Assembly: GCA_023055425.1 (NCBI GenBank)
Contig: JALGPY010000003.1
Span: forward strand, 52,623,891 to 52,687,890
Direction: 5' to 3'
Length of the DNA: 64,000 bases
From: Linanthus parryae
Lineage: Eukaryota; Streptophyta; Magnoliopsida; Ericales; Polemoniaceae
The first letter of the stretch is position 1; each line of letters starts with the position of its first letter. Below the pieces are notes generated by a model, which ran no database searches, was not told the DNA's origin, and saw only the letters and a program-made list of their open reading frames with translations. A program made the translations under genes and the position numbers. Of the stretch, positions 1 through 12,659 are shown piece after piece.

Positions 1-1354
1 AAATTCTAATTCTATTTATATTTGGAAAGGTCTTATTAAAGTCAGAAACATCATTTTTAAGGGTGTTCTTGAGGGTATTGGACATGGGCGTAATACTCTA
101 ATCTAACACCATAGATGGATACCTTAAGCTTTGGTCATAATATTTATAGTTATCCTACTTTACCAAGTCAGTCGTATGTTTGGGACCTCGTTCAACCTGA
201 TTTTACTTGGAATCAAAATCTATTTTTTTATAGTTTTTATGAGGAAGAGGCCATGGATATCATTCAAATTCCTCTTAGTTTCCCCCATAATCAAGACAAT
301 TTTGTTTGGACCCAAACTACATATGGTTTATATACCGTCAAATCGACTTACTATGTTGCATTATCCAGTATTTGTCCTGACAATTTTCACAATTAAACTT
401 CTACATCTCAAGAAAACACTGACAGTTTTTGGAAATTACTTTGGAAAATGAAGATTCAAGAAAAAATTGAAGTTAACAGTACCACAATTGCTTGGCTACC
501 AAAATAATATTTTAAAGAAAGGTATTAGTTTACCTCAAATGTGTTGTTTTAGCAACTGTGATAATGAAGATCCAAATCATTTGCTTTAATTGTCTCTTGT
601 TTCACGGACTTTTTGGTTCTGATATGGTAGATTTCTGAATACCCTTCAAGAACTTGTCATTTTCAATTCGTTTTCGCCAGTTATTTCTCAATCGCAGTCC
701 TAAAACACGAGATCTCTTCTATTATATTTGTTGGAATATCTAGCTAGCACGAAATAGGAGGATTTTCAAGAATGAAAATCAAAGTCCATAATCTATTTTG
801 AATCTAGCTTTATCTACACTTTCAGAATTTAAAGGATCTACCTATCTTGATTTGGGATCGGTACATGCAGGTCCTCAAGGTGCTCAATCTCCAGCGAAAT
901 GGTCAGCCTCCTCCGCTTGGCGTGCTAAAAATGAATGTGGACTCTTCCATTGATGTCGAGAAGAGGAGATCCGGTGGTGGTGATGTTATCAGAAACAGTA
1001 ATGGAGATTTCATCTTGGGGATGGCTTTTCCAATCCCGTTTTCAACAAATTCAACTGTAGCTGAAGCATATGCCCATGAAGATGGCGATTAAGATGGCTA
1101 GAAATCGAGGATTCACAACTTTGATGATTGAATCAGATTCACAAACCCTCGTCTCTAAGTGGGGAAGGAGAGTGGCGCTTTTTGGGAATTCACAGTATGA
1201 AAGAACCGTAAATGAGGTTCTCAGCTGTCTCAGCACTCTTATAAATGCTAGGGTTTGCTGGTCTCGAAAAGTAAAAATGCCCTCGGTCATCAACTTGCTA
1301 AAATGGGCCTGGCTTGTAATTTTGTTTCATTTTGGGCCATCTTATGCCCAGTAA
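1..1354 (+). mobile_element. LINE (L1-like) ORF2 C-terminal remnant
   Basis: The translation starts at the window edge with the post-RT signature of plant L1 ORF2 (IYIWKGLIK, IGHGRN, then a degenerate W-D-W segment). It continues with FVWTQTTYGLYTVKSTYY at about 305-355, the zf-RVT zinc-binding region at about 430-630 (MCCFSNCDNEDPNHLL) and an RNase H-like domain (RVT_3) at about 900-1350. RNase H residues visible are D in LKMNVDSS, E in VAEAYA and D in IESDSQ. Frame changes, for example near 1075, and in-frame stops break it, so it is a dead copy. The upstream RT lies outside the window. No poly(A) tail or target duplication was found. Product if intact: C-terminal part of a LINE reverse transcriptase/RNase H. 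Confidence 0.82.
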
Positions 1355-1800
1355 GCTTGTATGCCTTATGTGCAACTGACTTAGCCCAATATTAAATAAA
1401 TCAAAGCTTGTTTACAAAAAAATAGCAATCACATAGGCACAAGTTGTGATGTCGCTTCTAGCACAAAAAACTTTTGAAATAATATCATGAGCCTGGAAGT
1501 CTCAGGAAAAATCAAAATATTTGTATGGAAATTAAATAACAATATTTTATTAACCAAAGCATTATTTTAGGAAAAGAATAAATGTACCTCTGACCTTCAG
1601 GCAGAGACATAAGAACTTTTTTCTTATTATGCGTCGATCCGTCAAGTTTTGGATTCAGCTCTTGTAGACCTATCAACTCCGGTCACTAATCTTCCTTTCC
1701 CAGTTCGGATGAGAGAGATCTTCAATTAATTCCCCTAATAAAGATGCAGGTCGTTATGCATGTGTTGTGGGGGAATTTGGTTTTCTAGCCAAAAAAATAG

Positions 1801-1835
<35 letters not shown>

Positions 1836-1959
1836 AAATTTGAAGATAGAAAATTTATATAAATGATAATGAATTTGTTTGCGGCAAACATAAAAATTAT
1901 TGAAACTACTTGCCTTTTCTTCAGTGGATTGCATGCAGGTCAAGATCAAGTTAGAAAAC
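1355..1959. other. unassigned AT-rich spacer with (AT)n
   Basis: No coding similarity is recognisable. The stretch follows the LINE RNase H remnant and may include its 3' UTR. It contains a simple AT repeat near its end. Confidence 0.5.
1804..1832. repeat. (AT)n microsatellite
   Basis: An uninterrupted alternating AT run of 29 bases. It is a simple-sequence repeat with no further function visible. Confidence 0.95.
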
Positions 1960-2480
1960 GAATAAGATGGTGTCCTCTTCCTTCTATTTTTCTAAGGATA
2001 AGCATCGATGCCTATGTTTCTCTTGAGCAGGAGATATTTGCAGGAGGTGCGGTGATTCGCAACCCAAACGGTAGATTTGGTTTTATGTTTCATGCCATGT
2101 TCAATTTTAATTTGTTGAAGTTTGTGTATCGGTGAGATATATGCGATGCAATCTCAACAATATTAGAAAAAGAGAAAGGATTCCAAAATCTTATTGTGGA
2201 GTTAGACAATATGAATTTTGTGCTCAAGCTTTCAAGGGAGGCGGATGGTGTATTAGAAAGGAACAAGATTAGGGTTTGCAAAGTGTATACAGAGAATGTA
2301 TAGAGAAGATGAAAGATAGGGTAAAATGCATTGTACTTATTGATTGCAGAAGAGTCTCGAAGAGACTAGATAAATACAAGGAGTTGTAAGGGTTGGATTT
2401 TGATCCAACGGGGTGGAAAGATACGGTAGCAATCAGATAAGAACACCAGGTCACTCTATAGGGTTGTGTAAAAGACATGA
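1960..2480 (+). pseudogene. LINE RNase H (RVT_3) remnant
   Basis: The segment around 1975-2080 reads as the start of a plant LINE RNase H domain: ISIDAYVS (first catalytic-type Asp), then GGAVIRNPNGRFG. After a frame change near 2130 it continues with EIYAMQSQQ and a VELDNMNFVLKLS segment near 2200-2240, which is the ExD region of the fold. Stops and shifts are frequent. It is a second RNase H copy, separate from the one at 900-1350, so it is probably an independent LINE fragment. No functional product is expected. Confidence 0.65.
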
Positions 2481-2589
2481 TTGCCCTAATATTTACAACT
2501 GGGCTTGTAGTAAGCGAGTTGAGCTATATGGGCCTCAACACTTGATTTTATTCTAAGAAGTTGTGCTCACATGTGGGCTTCAACAGTTG

Positions 2590-3870
2590 TATTAATCCCT
2601 CCCGTAAACTCATGGTGGTTGAGCATGAACCATGAGATTATTGTTTAGTTCTTGAAATGAGTTGGATGAAGAGATTTTGTAAATATGTCAGCGACATGAT
2701 CTGCACATCAAGCAAAACCAACAACAAGTTCTTTGTTAAGAGCTTTTCCACTCACATAGTAGTAATCAAGTTCTATATGTTTTGTTTGTGCTTGAAAAAA
2801 GAAGGTTGACAAAGAAATAAATGGAGAAAGATGGTCACTCCATAAAGCAGGAGAATAAGGAATGGAAAATTTTATATAATGAAACAGAGTTTTAAAGTAA
2901 GAGAGATCAGCTGCTGCAGTTGCAAGAGCACGATATTATGCTTGAGTAAAAGAGCATGTGATAGTGGATTGTTTCTTGGATACCCAACGAATTGGATTTG
3001 GGGCAAGGAAAGTAATCATCCCAGTAGTGTTGAGAGAAGGGTAGTACAAGTGTGTTGCATTGAGAGAGAAGAGCCATTACCAATTGTGACTTGGTCCTTT
3101 CCAGAATAAGGATCTAACAGACAGAGATTTCTGAGGTCCACTATCATGTGGGTTGAGGCTCCAGTGTAGTTTGGATTTGAATGTTTGACATGAGTGCTTA
3201 AAGTCATGACATGGTGTTGTTCTGGAGGGGATTCACCCTGATAAGCATAATCCATTATGTGCAAACAGTCAAGGGAAGAATGGTAATCATTGCCACAAAT
3301 TTGGCAAATAACAGGCACCTCAGTGCCCCCGTTAGATCCAATACCAGAAGTAGATGAAGAATAGTTGTTGTTACCAAAAGTGTTGGTGTTTGGTTGAGAA
3401 AAAGAAAAAAAAAAAGAGATAACCACGAGCCCTAGATGAGTTAGGGTTTTGACCGAAACCACCATGAAACCTAAATCAACCCCTATTTTGGTCAAAACTA
3501 CTAGATCTTTAACCAAACCAAAGCATTTTGTTTAGAATAAAAATCACTTGGATGAGTAGAATCATTAGAAGAGTTCTGAGACTCAAGCATCTGTTCTTCA
3601 GATTTCATTAGGAAACGAAATTCTTGAAAATAAAGAGGACTGGATTGAGTTCGTAAAGACAAAAGAAAGGTACTATATTCAATTGGAAGACCATTTAGGT
3701 TTAATAGAGCATGTCTTCATCATCAAAGAAAATAGAAGAAACATAAAGTTTATCACGCAAATTTTTCATCTTTTGCATAGAGACATCAATCGAGTCAGAG
3801 TGTTTCTTAATTGTTTGAAGAGAGTGTAGGTTTTGATGAAGGAAGAAGGTTACCTCAGTCAAACTGACTG
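2590..3870 (-). mobile_element. internally deleted Ty1/copia remnant (gag-PR joined to RNase H)
   Basis: Read on the minus strand. At 3540-3860 a copia gag C-terminal half is visible (DSIDVSMQKMKNLRDKL). At 3016-3516 come the gag zinc knuckle (CQICGNDYHSSLDC) and a protease segment (TGASTHMIVDL, then VTIGNGSSLSM). From about 3010 downward the sequence jumps directly to RNase H (WVSKKQSTITCS, YRALATAAADL) and ends with the typical copia tail (TKHIELDYYYVSGK, ADHVADIFTKSL) near 2640-2790. Integrase and RT are absent, with the deletion junction near 3000-3050. Several frame changes and stops occur. The gag style resembles the Ale/Ivana group, but the lineage is an inference. Confidence 0.8.
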
Positions 3871-3874
3871 GTGA

Positions 3875-5118
3875 CGATCACATACGCTGAATCAATAGAA
3901 CGTTGTCTCTATGGTATCCAAATGAATAGACCCCAACTGGACTTCTTCTCCAATAGTTCTAGCAACGATTGCCTTGGGCATCAAAAGGGGCGGCACACCT
4001 TGCCTTGGCCGAACCCTCCTTTTTCACTCTTCCTATTTTCTCTCTAGTGTACGTGTAGGAGTAGGAATGAATTAAGACTGAATTTTCATAGCCAACAAAT
4101 CATATTTATAGCTATAGAAATTCATCTTTGTCCATAAATCCAACAATTTGGATTAGTTTTCATTCTAGTCCACAATTTCTCTTTAGTCCAACTAATGAGC
4201 ACAGTTTACACTTAAGTCCAATATTCATTATTGTTATTTAGTCCAACTAATTAGAAATAATTAAAGTTTGATCTATTCTTGTGTGTGACCCTGTAGGTTC
4301 CTAATTACGTTGGCAGTAATAACAATTATTACAAACATTGAGTGGCATCTAGCAATACATCAATGCTCCCAATTAATAGGAATGTCAGTGATCTGACAAA
4401 CCTCCCAATGTTACCGTGTTGTATAATCCATTTGCCTCATCAATCCATATTGGACACAAGTCATGCAGTGTCACATTTGTATATCCAATATATTGTTTCT
4501 CGTGATAGGTGAGTAGACTTAGATAAACAAAAAACATCAATATCACATATTGATTTATTCAATCAAGGCCATGCGTTTCCCTCAGTGTCACTCATCGAGT
4601 GGCCGTGGAAATTAACTCCTTTTATGCAGGAGGGATAAATCATATCTACATCACTACCATCTCTATGCTTACTTCATATCATGTTCGATTATCGTCTTTA
4701 TAGTTGCCCAACTACGGTGCAACGTTTGACGATATCAAAACATGATTATTCACAGCTAGAGTATCTAGCGACTTCAATTCGGAGGATCGCAACACCATTT
4801 TCACTATGAGAAGTGCTTGTGACATTCACATAACTCCGATGTAGCCTTCTCATGGTGGGTCATCCTGTATGCCATTACTCATAATGCATACCCATGTGTA
4901 AGAGTTGATATCCCCATATCAATCTACCACATGCTAGTCTCAACGCAATACAGTCGTCCTTATTAACTGTATTACTCGACTAGAGAAATTTAAGAATATA
5001 ACGTTTATACTCTAAGGACTTCATTCATGTTAACATATATCCATATCGATAACATAATGAATAGCAAGTCCATATAAATGTAACAATAAATCGATTGCCT
5101 ATAGGGCATACTCCAACA
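3875..5118 (-). repeat. LTR-like sequence of a degenerate Angela/TAR-like copia
   Basis: The right edge (GGGCATACTCCAACA, ending at 5118) matches the LTR edge of the better preserved element at 54914 (GGGCATCTATTCCAACA). The order of motifs through 4240-5118 also follows that LTR: a 'gtgtgaccc..taggtt' block, a 'ttggacac' block, and the final 'ctaaggacttcatt' block. In element orientation it would be the 3' LTR. The left boundary is uncertain, because the sequence before about 4050 has no clear counterpart in the 53-kb LTR. It is clearly older and more diverged than those LTRs. Confidence 0.6.
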
Positions 5119-6370
5119 ATCTCTCACTTACACTAGATTTAATCTGGTTCATCTCGTTTGCCTATTGATCTAGCAAGGCCTTTATGCTTTCGCTGAGCAG
5201 GGGGTTCGGTAAGAAAGTCATACGCTGCTACTTAGCAATACCCACATCTCCTCTATCGACGTAGAATGAGAAGAAACTTTTTTAGTATGTGCATCTCATG
5301 CAGCAATACACTCAGTCCTCTGTGGTTGAATCGACAACTGAATCTTTCCTGGAACCTTTCCAGCTCACAGTCCCTCACCTAGGCCAAAAACAAAACTTGA
5401 CTATGATCTGAAGTCAATTATTTTGGTTTGGAAGCTTGCATCAGGGTAACAAATTACATCGAACTCTTCCTATCCTCCATATATCAAGAATTCATCCTTA
5501 GTTCTTCTCGAGTATATAAGGATTTTCTTGAAAATTATCCACTGACTCTCATCTGGATATGGTTGGTTTCTTCATGTCATGCTCATATGACATGTCTGGC
5601 CCTATTACATAACATGGTGTATCTTGTGAATCTTATTCATATGGTCGTTTCTCAATCTAATTGGAAGGACAATTAGCATTTGAAATACCAATTTCATGTG
5701 ACAGAGGTGTGAATCCATAATCTAACATGTTGAACCGTTTCAACACCTTGTCATTTTATGTACTTTGACTTAAGCCGAACAACTTCCTTGATTTATACAT
5801 ATAGTTCCTTATAGGTTGCTTCGCCTAAGTCTCCAATGAAACACAATTCTCTCGCCAATATTTAACAGATTGCATAGTAGGGAAATCCTTCAAATGAGTA
5901 TGTCATCGACATACAAGACGAGAAATATAACTGTTCTCCCACTACCCTTCTTGTTAACACAACCTTCATCTTCATGTTTGATGGAACCACACTCTTTGAT
6001 TACATCATTAAATCAAAGATTCCGAATCCAGAAGCTTGCTTCAATCTGTAGATAGATCTCTGCAGCTTACACACCTTTTGGGCATGCTCTAGATAGACAA
6101 AACCCTTTGGATGTGTCATACACATTCTCAATGAGATTTCTATATCCATCTGCCAAATTGTGCAAGCTACAATTGCAAGAAAGATGCGAATGGATTTAAG
6201 CACCGCAACTGGGAAAAAAGTTTCATTCTTTAAAAGTAATTCCATTACCATCCATGTTAGTTTTTCTTGAAATCCAATTTCACCCTTTGGGTCTTACCCT
6301 TTTAGGTGGTTCAATCAAATTCCATACTTTGTTGGTATACATGGATTCCTTGGCACATTGAAGGCGAAAT
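5119..6370 (-). pseudogene. copia RT-RNase H remnant (Angela/TAR-like)
   Basis: Minus-strand translation and nucleotide order are collinear with 55020-56420, the RNase H and RT end of the element at 53-63 kb. Recognisable are the RT stretch around 6000-6240 (LKSIRIFLAIVA, then HAQKVCKLQRSIYRLKQAS) and, nearer 5870-5950, the counterpart of the YVDD region in broken frames. The part normally reading 'MDVKTAFLNG' is partly lost. The element is truncated on its 5' side near 6370. Gag, integrase and a 5' LTR are not seen next to it. Non-functional. Confidence 0.72.
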
Positions 6371-7574
6371 TAAGAGGGAAGAAAAGAGATCCAAGACCAC
6401 ATGACCATGCAGTTCCACGATGTGCGGTCGGTGAGGACGTTGACAAATTTATGTGGGGAGTTTGTCCCAGACCGAGCATTTGGGTGCACCGAAACACACG
6501 GTTCATCGCGCTTAGCCCGTTACAAGGTCCGATCCATATCATACACCATCAATCTACAGGGCGAGACCCCAATGAAAGATTCTAGAAGGGTGTTATTGAA
6601 ATTCAATAAAACATTGTGATAGGGGTAAAATTATAATTGTAGGAGATGAAAGGCCAAACCCAAGCCCATAGCCCATGACCACTCTATATCCACCGTTGGA
6701 TATAGTAGATTTAGACAGTAGATATAAATAGAGAACTTGTATATGTTTGGGGTGAGGCATAAGGCCAAACCATCCATCACTGTACTCTCTGTTTTCATTT
6801 AAAGGAAAGTTCTCTTCCATCATCTCCATAGTGCTCTTAATACTTTCTCTTTAGTTGAAGATCATGAGTAAGGATCGACGAGGTGCCGGAAGGGTTGCAC
6901 TCAGTCCGTGACACGAGGTATTGTTTTACACCCTGTGGTTTTCCTAGTAAGGCGACTTGAAAAGTACACCAATTATTTTCCCAATATGTCTATTGGATGA
7001 GTGTATTTTATGAGACCCTATATTTGGTAGAAAATGGAATAATATTTCCTTCAATGAGAAATGTTGCTGAGGGAAGTACTCATCCAATAATATAAGAAGT
7101 TTAAATTCTGTGTTTGTTAAGAAGATGCTTGGAGGGATTTTTTTAACACTACCTTCTCTTTCCCTTTGGTTCTGGTCTCATGTTCATTACCTTGTCCCTT
7201 TAGAATTGAATGTCCGACTAGCTTGTTTGGTGGTTCATATATTACAAGCATGATGTATAGCAGTCAAATATAGCGTGTTTATCTTTTTGCAAGGTAAATG
7301 CTTGTTTAATAGAACAAAAAAGACAGTATTAATCAAACCAGATGAGCTCAACCAAGCAATATATTCAAGAACTAGGGAAACAAAGATGCAGTGGCTTCCA
7401 AATGAGCTCATTTCTTCGTTGGACTGTCTGAATACCTAACTTAGGAACGTAGCAGTATATTAAGTCTAGTAAAATGGTAACTACTAGGTATTGAAACCAA
7501 GTAATATCATAATTTTCGTGAATGCGAAAAGGAAAAATACATGCATGAAGACGGGGCACATAAACTGAAAATTA
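6371..7574. other. unassigned region
   Basis: Only short open frames on both strands are present and none resembles a known family. The part at 6400-6620 is less AT-rich than its surroundings. I see no LTR edges, terminal repeats or RNA genes. Confidence 0.4.
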
Positions 7575-7985
7575 GAGACCGAAAAACACAAGTAGCCTCA
7601 TTGGGTGGTTAGCTAGATAACATACTTAGTTTAGCCATATCTTATGAATACAGTTCAACTAATCAAATAAAGGTTAAACATATAGCGTAAATCAGGGAGT
7701 TGCGATATAGTAATAGCATACATGTTGCTTCTGCACATAAGCTTCTCTCTGTTCTTTTACTTCAGAGGTTTCTCCATCAAGCCATGGGAAATAATATCCC
7801 TCCTCTAGTATAAACAAAAATCATGACATCCTTTTCCTTCATCAGTTATCTCTAGTGTCATTTGAGGATTAGTATCAGCAATATCTATATGTAACTTCGA
7901 AGATTCATCTACGGAAGGACCACCGCATACGAGGTTAAGGATATCTTGGTCTTGCTCCCGACAACCTCCTTATTCGGAACATATA
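7575..7985 (-). pseudogene. unknown gene fragment, arm A of an inverted repeat
   Basis: The reverse complement of this stretch aligns by eye along most of its length with 32551-32930. Shared blocks include 'gaggagggatattatttcc', 'gcttatgtgcagaa' and 'gatttacgctata'. On the minus strand a frame reads VDESSKLHIDIADTNPQ followed by TLEITDEGKG. The other arm reads VDECSKLNIEDTTPQ and TLENTDKGKG, so the homologous part was probably coding. I do not recognise the protein. The two arms now flank the 24-kb SIRE-like element but were originally only about 190 bp apart. Confidence 0.6.
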
Positions 7986-8175
7986 CCTTCTAGTGCCATT
8001 TAGGGGCTCCAAACTTTGCATTCCTCGCAAATCAATGAGTGACTTTCTCATTTAGAATTACATGCAGGAGGACTTTCTGCGCACTTTGAATGCAATAAAC
8101 TGCATTCCTTGCCTAGTTTTGTCTAGTAAACCACAGAGAATAAAAGCTATATGTTTGAATTAGCAGGTTGTTGGG

Positions 8176-9480
8176 TGAAAGGTCAGGTTGTGCAAGACTT
8201 GAAATAGCTCAGCTATTTGAAGGCCTTGAACCAGCTTTCAAAGCCTTGAACTACTTTCAGAGGCTTGAAAATAGTTTAGCTATTTTCAAGGCCTTGAAAC
8301 TGGATTCAAAGCCTTGAAACTGCTTAACCTGTATACACACTCTCAGGGGGAGTTTTCTGCAAACTCTCTGAGTTGATTTACCTTCTCTCTTTCATATGCT
8401 TGATTTGTTGTTGTTAGATGATGAAAGAAAACTGTTTTAAAATGTTTTTAATCATAATATATCATCTGTTTGACCATGATAATGCAGGAAATTTTGTTTC
8501 TAAGTCTTGCAGGATTGTTTCCTAAACTGAATAGCTGCAGATTTGGAAATACTTGAACACTTTGATCCTGTGATCAATCAGACGTGTATGACAGCTTCTC
8601 ATGGTGTTTAAATGGAATATTACAACAATATCTCTGTAGATTGTGATCATCCAACCGTTGGAGAAGATTTCAAAGTAGTCAAACTCTATTGCCTACAAAA
8701 TAGTTAGGTTGTTGCTAAAAATCTCGGGAGATTTGCAGAGCTGTGTGAAGTTTAATAGAGCTCTAATTCGAAGCAACAAGACACAACACTCAACGGGAAA
8801 AACAGAGAAAGGATTCTGGATTGACAAGCATCAAAGAAGTTCTTCATTCTTCCAATCCATTTACAGAAGTTCATGCATTTTCACTGCAGTTTTTCTACTC
8901 GTAGTGTTCTTCTGTACTGAGCTATATTGGCAGATCATTTTTTTATTTTCTCTACATCTATTCTCATGGATTTTTCAAGGTTAAAAATAGAAAACTCTTA
9001 GTTAATCAGCTAGCTAGAGCAGGTACTAGACAGGTTAGGGAAAACCACAAGCTGTAACAGAGTAAGGGAACTCTCTGGGCTTGAGTTCTAGGGCTTAGCT
9101 TTTGATTAATAAGAATTGAGTTGAAAATCCTGCAGGGATGTTATCCCTGAATTAGAGATGTAGGTCCAAGTGGACTGAACTTTATAAATCACTCGTCTTC
9201 TACATATTCCGTTCATTCCTTTTCATAGCTTTTGCAGCACACAAAAGCTGTTTATTTTTCAAGGGTTTGAACTTGTTTTCAAGGCCTTGAAAAAGGCATA
9301 CTTGCTTCACTCTGTCTGCATTCTTTTCAAAGGCTTGAACTAGCTTTCAAGGACTAGAACTTCATTTTTTGCACAAGTTTTCATCTTCCTAGCAAGTTTT
9401 GCAAAAAGTATGCATACTCTATTCAACCCCCCCTTCTAGAGTATCTTAGCTGCATAAAAATATACTTACTCACACTTTCA
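8176..9480 (+). repeat. 5' LTR of the SIRE-like element
   Basis: A 1305-bp direct repeat of 31251-32545, beginning TGAAAGG and ending TTTCA. It carries several copies of a palindrome with core TTCAAGGCCTTGAA (for example 8284-8299 and 9276-9293). A TATA-like TTTATAAATC lies near 9181, with CTCTATAAATC at the equivalent place in the 3' copy. The LTR supplies promoter and polyadenylation signals. Confidence 0.92.
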
Positions 9481-9482
9481 AT

Positions 9483-9494
9483 TGGTATCAGAGC
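9483..9494 (+). other. primer binding site (tRNA-iMet type)
   Basis: TGGTATCAGAGC lies two bases after the 5' LTR. It is the standard complement of the initiator-Met tRNA 3' end used by most plant copia elements for minus-strand priming. Confidence 0.9.
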
Positions 9495-9530
9495 TTGTAT
9501 CACTGTATAAGATTTAACCATCTGCTGATC

Positions 9531-11376
9531 ATGAGTACTGCAGGTGATGGCGGTTTTTCATAGGGAAGAGCTACTAACAGACCTCCTCTATTCTGTGGAG
9601 AAAATATTGCTCGCTGGAAAGCTCTCATGAAAATTTTCATTATTGATCAAGACCTAGACCTGTGGACCATTATCCAAAATGGACCAGATAATTTCTACAC
9701 AGAGAAATATGGGATCAGAATTCCCAAAACAGAAGACTCACTCTCCTCTTCTAAATTAGAGCAATTTTCTAAGAACTACAAGCCTATTAACATCTTGTAT
9801 TGTGCTTTGAGTACATATGAATTCAACAGGATCTCTGGATGCACAACTGCTGAAGAAATCTGGGATAAACTTGTGGTTACCTTTGATGGAACCATTCAAG
9901 TCAAGCAAACTAAGATCAACATTTATCTCAGACAATATGAGTTGTTCAAGATGAATGCAGATGAGTCCATTAGAGACATGTTCAAGAGGTTCACTGATAT
10001 TGTCAACAACCTTTTCTCACTGTGAAAACATTTTTCCAATGAATAAAAGGTGAGGAAGATTATTAGAAGTCTTCCTAAGGCAAAATAGGAACAAAAAACC
10101 ACAGCCATTGAAGAATCTCAGAATCTCTCAACTTTACAACTTGATGACCTACAAAAGAAGCTCTTGACACATGAGATATATATGAATGAAGTTGATGGAG
10201 AACTTCCAGATGGTGCCCAGAACATAGCTCTCAAAGCCAAAGAGAATGAGAGAATACAAAGCCTTGAAACTGAGGATGTTGATGATGAAGATCCAATTTC
10301 CTTAATTTCCAAAGCCTTGACAAGGATTCTCAAAATAAAGAAAACTTTTGAAACAAAGACTTCAATAGATAAAGGCATATATCATCCAGCAGCAAGGACT
10401 ACAAAGGTAAGCCCTCTTCACAGAACAAGTTAAAAGTTATGAACTGCTTTGAGTGTGGTGATGCAAGACACTTGATAAGAGATTGTCCACAAAAAAGAGC
10501 AAGAACTTTCAAAAGAAAGATCATGACAGAAGAAAGAAAGCCATGATAGCTTCATGGAGTGATTGAGATAGCTCTAGTGAATCTGAATCTGAGGAAGAAC
10601 ATTCCAACCTTTGCTTCATGGCCAAGCAATGTTAAAGTTCTTAAAAGAACATTGAGGTAGAGGTAAATTGTCTAATTTCAAAACCAAAAGAAGCTCTTTA
10701 CGAATATCTCAGAACAATGCTTTTAAATGAGGAAGATTATCTGAAAGAGATCAGGATTTTGAAAGAAAAATTTCATGAGCAAGCAAAAGAAAACTTACAA
10801 CTTGTTTGCCTAAATCAGAATCTTGAAATCTCTCAGAAGAAAACTGACAGTGATTTCAAGGCCTTGAAAACCAGTTTCAAAGCCTTGAAAACACAAGTCA
10901 AGGAAGTAGTCACTGAGAACTCCTCAGTGAGTGACAACCTTGTTAATCTAAGACATCAGGTTGATGAATTAGATAAACAAAAGACTACTATTACTGAGAA
11001 ACTTCAAGAATATAAATTGGACAAAGTCAAGCTTGCTGGATCAGAACATAAGTTGAACTTGATTCTTGGAGGAAGTTCACAGTCTGTTCACAAAACTGGT
11101 ATTGGATTTAATCCAAACTTTCCAAGAAGGAACAATACCAGATTTGTGAAAGTTGGAAACAAAACTTCTCCTACTTGTCATTATTGCAGCAAAACTGGTC
11201 ATGTTAAAATGACTTGTCCTTTTAGAAGAAGAGATCCTCACATAATGAGGAACACTTTCCCTTTTCAACTCAATGGACCAGTTAAACAGATTTGGGTTCC
11301 TAAAGAGATTAGGCCACCTAACATGGTTGATCCTAAATATGAATCCAAATTCCACACTTGGCTAACAGCTGGGTAA
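9531..11376 (+). pseudogene. gag: SIRE-like gag (broken)
   Basis: The probable start is the ATG at 9531, followed in frame by TAG at 9561. The frame then runs through the capsid-like region (IARWKALMKIF; WDKLVVTFDGT; about 9610-10020), with stops at 10023 and just after. A zinc knuckle of CX2CX4HX4C form (CFECGDARHLIRDC) lies at about 10445-10486. After a frame break the open segment 10717-11376 encodes a Lys/Glu/Leu-rich probable coiled coil (residues about 1-120) and a second knuckle (CHYCSKTGHVKMTC, about 11178-11219). Gag would form the virus-like particle. Two knuckles and an extended coiled coil fit a long Sirevirus-type gag. The coiled-coil part contains the repeat SFKALK, encoded by the element's palindromic motif. 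Confidence 0.82.
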
Positions 11377-11391
11377 TGCAGTGATTGGTGC

Positions 11392-12654
11392 TTGCAGGTT
11401 TTCACCAATGTCAAAGAACATAAGTGGTTCATGGAAAGTGGTTGCTCAAGACATATGATTGGAAAGAGATCTCTTTTCTCAGAATTGAAGGAGCAATCAG
11501 AAGATTCAATAACACTTGGTGACAAAGGCAAATGCAATATCATTGGTATTGGAAAAGTTTGTAAAAATTATGAAAACTCTATTTCTGATGTATATGTGGT
11601 TGAAGGTTTGAAATTTAACTTGATTAGTGTATCTCAGCTTTATGATAATGGTAACAAAGTTATTTTTGATAAATAGAAGTGTGTGGTGCAAAATGAGAAA
11701 TCAGGAGATTGCATCCTCACAGCCTCTAGATCAAAAAATGTTTATACCTTTCAGACTAACAAAGTTGCAGGTGAAATTTTGAAGTGTCTCAAGGCCTTGA
11801 AAGAGGATTCAAAGATTTGGCACAGGAAACTTGGTCATATCAGTTTGCAAACCTTGAACAAGTTGATGTCCAAAGACTTGATAAGAGGATTACCATCCAT
11901 CAAGTTCAGAGAAGATGAAATTTGAAAAGCCTGTGCTCAAGGCAAGCAGACCAGAAGTTCCTTCAAGCCAAAGAAGTTTGTAAGTACAACTAGACCTATT
12001 GAATTGCTTCATATGGATCTCTGTGGTCCTATGAGGACTCCTACTCCAAAACATAAAAGGTATATGCTAGTTGTTGTAGATGATTTGTCTAGATATACTT
12101 GGGTTACGTTTCTCAAAGAAAAATCTGAAGAACTCTCTGAATTTTCAAATATTTGAAAAGAACTTCAAAACTTGAAAAACCTACATGTAGCTTCAATCAG
12201 AAGTGATCATGGTAGAGAATTTGATCAGTCAGACTTTTATTTATTCTGTGATAAGCATGGTATTTCTCACAACTTTTCTGCTCCAAGAACCACTCAACAG
12301 AATGGTGTTTTTGAAAGAAAGAACATGACTCTTGAAGATATGTCCAGAACAATGATTCTTGAGAAGAAGTTGCCAAAGAATTATTGGGCAGAAGCTGTGA
12401 ATACAACAAATTATATTTTGAACAGGTGCATGATCAGACATATTCTGAAGAAGACTCCCTATAAACTATTCAAATGGAGGAAGCCAAATATTTCATACTT
12501 CAAACACTTTGGATGTACTTGTTTTATCCAAAACAATGGAAAAGACAATCTTGGTAAGTTTGATGCAAGAAGTGATGAAGGTATATTTCTTGGTTACTCT
12601 CTCAATATCAAAGCTTATAGAGTTTACAATAAAAGAACCAAACTGGTTGAATAG
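11392..12654 (+). pseudogene. pol: SIRE-like protease and integrase, N-terminal part (broken)
   Basis: The protease motif reads WFMESGCSRHM at about 11425-11457, so the catalytic Asp of D-S-G is Glu here. GAG-pre-integrase follows (IWHRKLGHIS, about 11815-11845). The first Cys codon of the HHCC finger is now TGA near 11922 (KACAQGKQ follows). The integrase core keeps D (HMDLCGP), D (IRSDHGREF) and E (NGVFERKN). Further stops lie at about 11674 and 12154. The frame ends at TAG 12652-12654, immediately before the nested element at 12660, and resumes at 27053 (SIHVIFDE). Normally this part cuts the polyprotein and inserts the cDNA. Confidence 0.88.
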
Positions 12655-12659
12655 AACAT

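Noticed and set aside
8217..9360. Repeated CAAGGCCTTG units as a CRISPR-like array
   Set aside because: Spacing is irregular, units are palindromes with variants, copies also lie in coding DNA, and the genome is plant nuclear.
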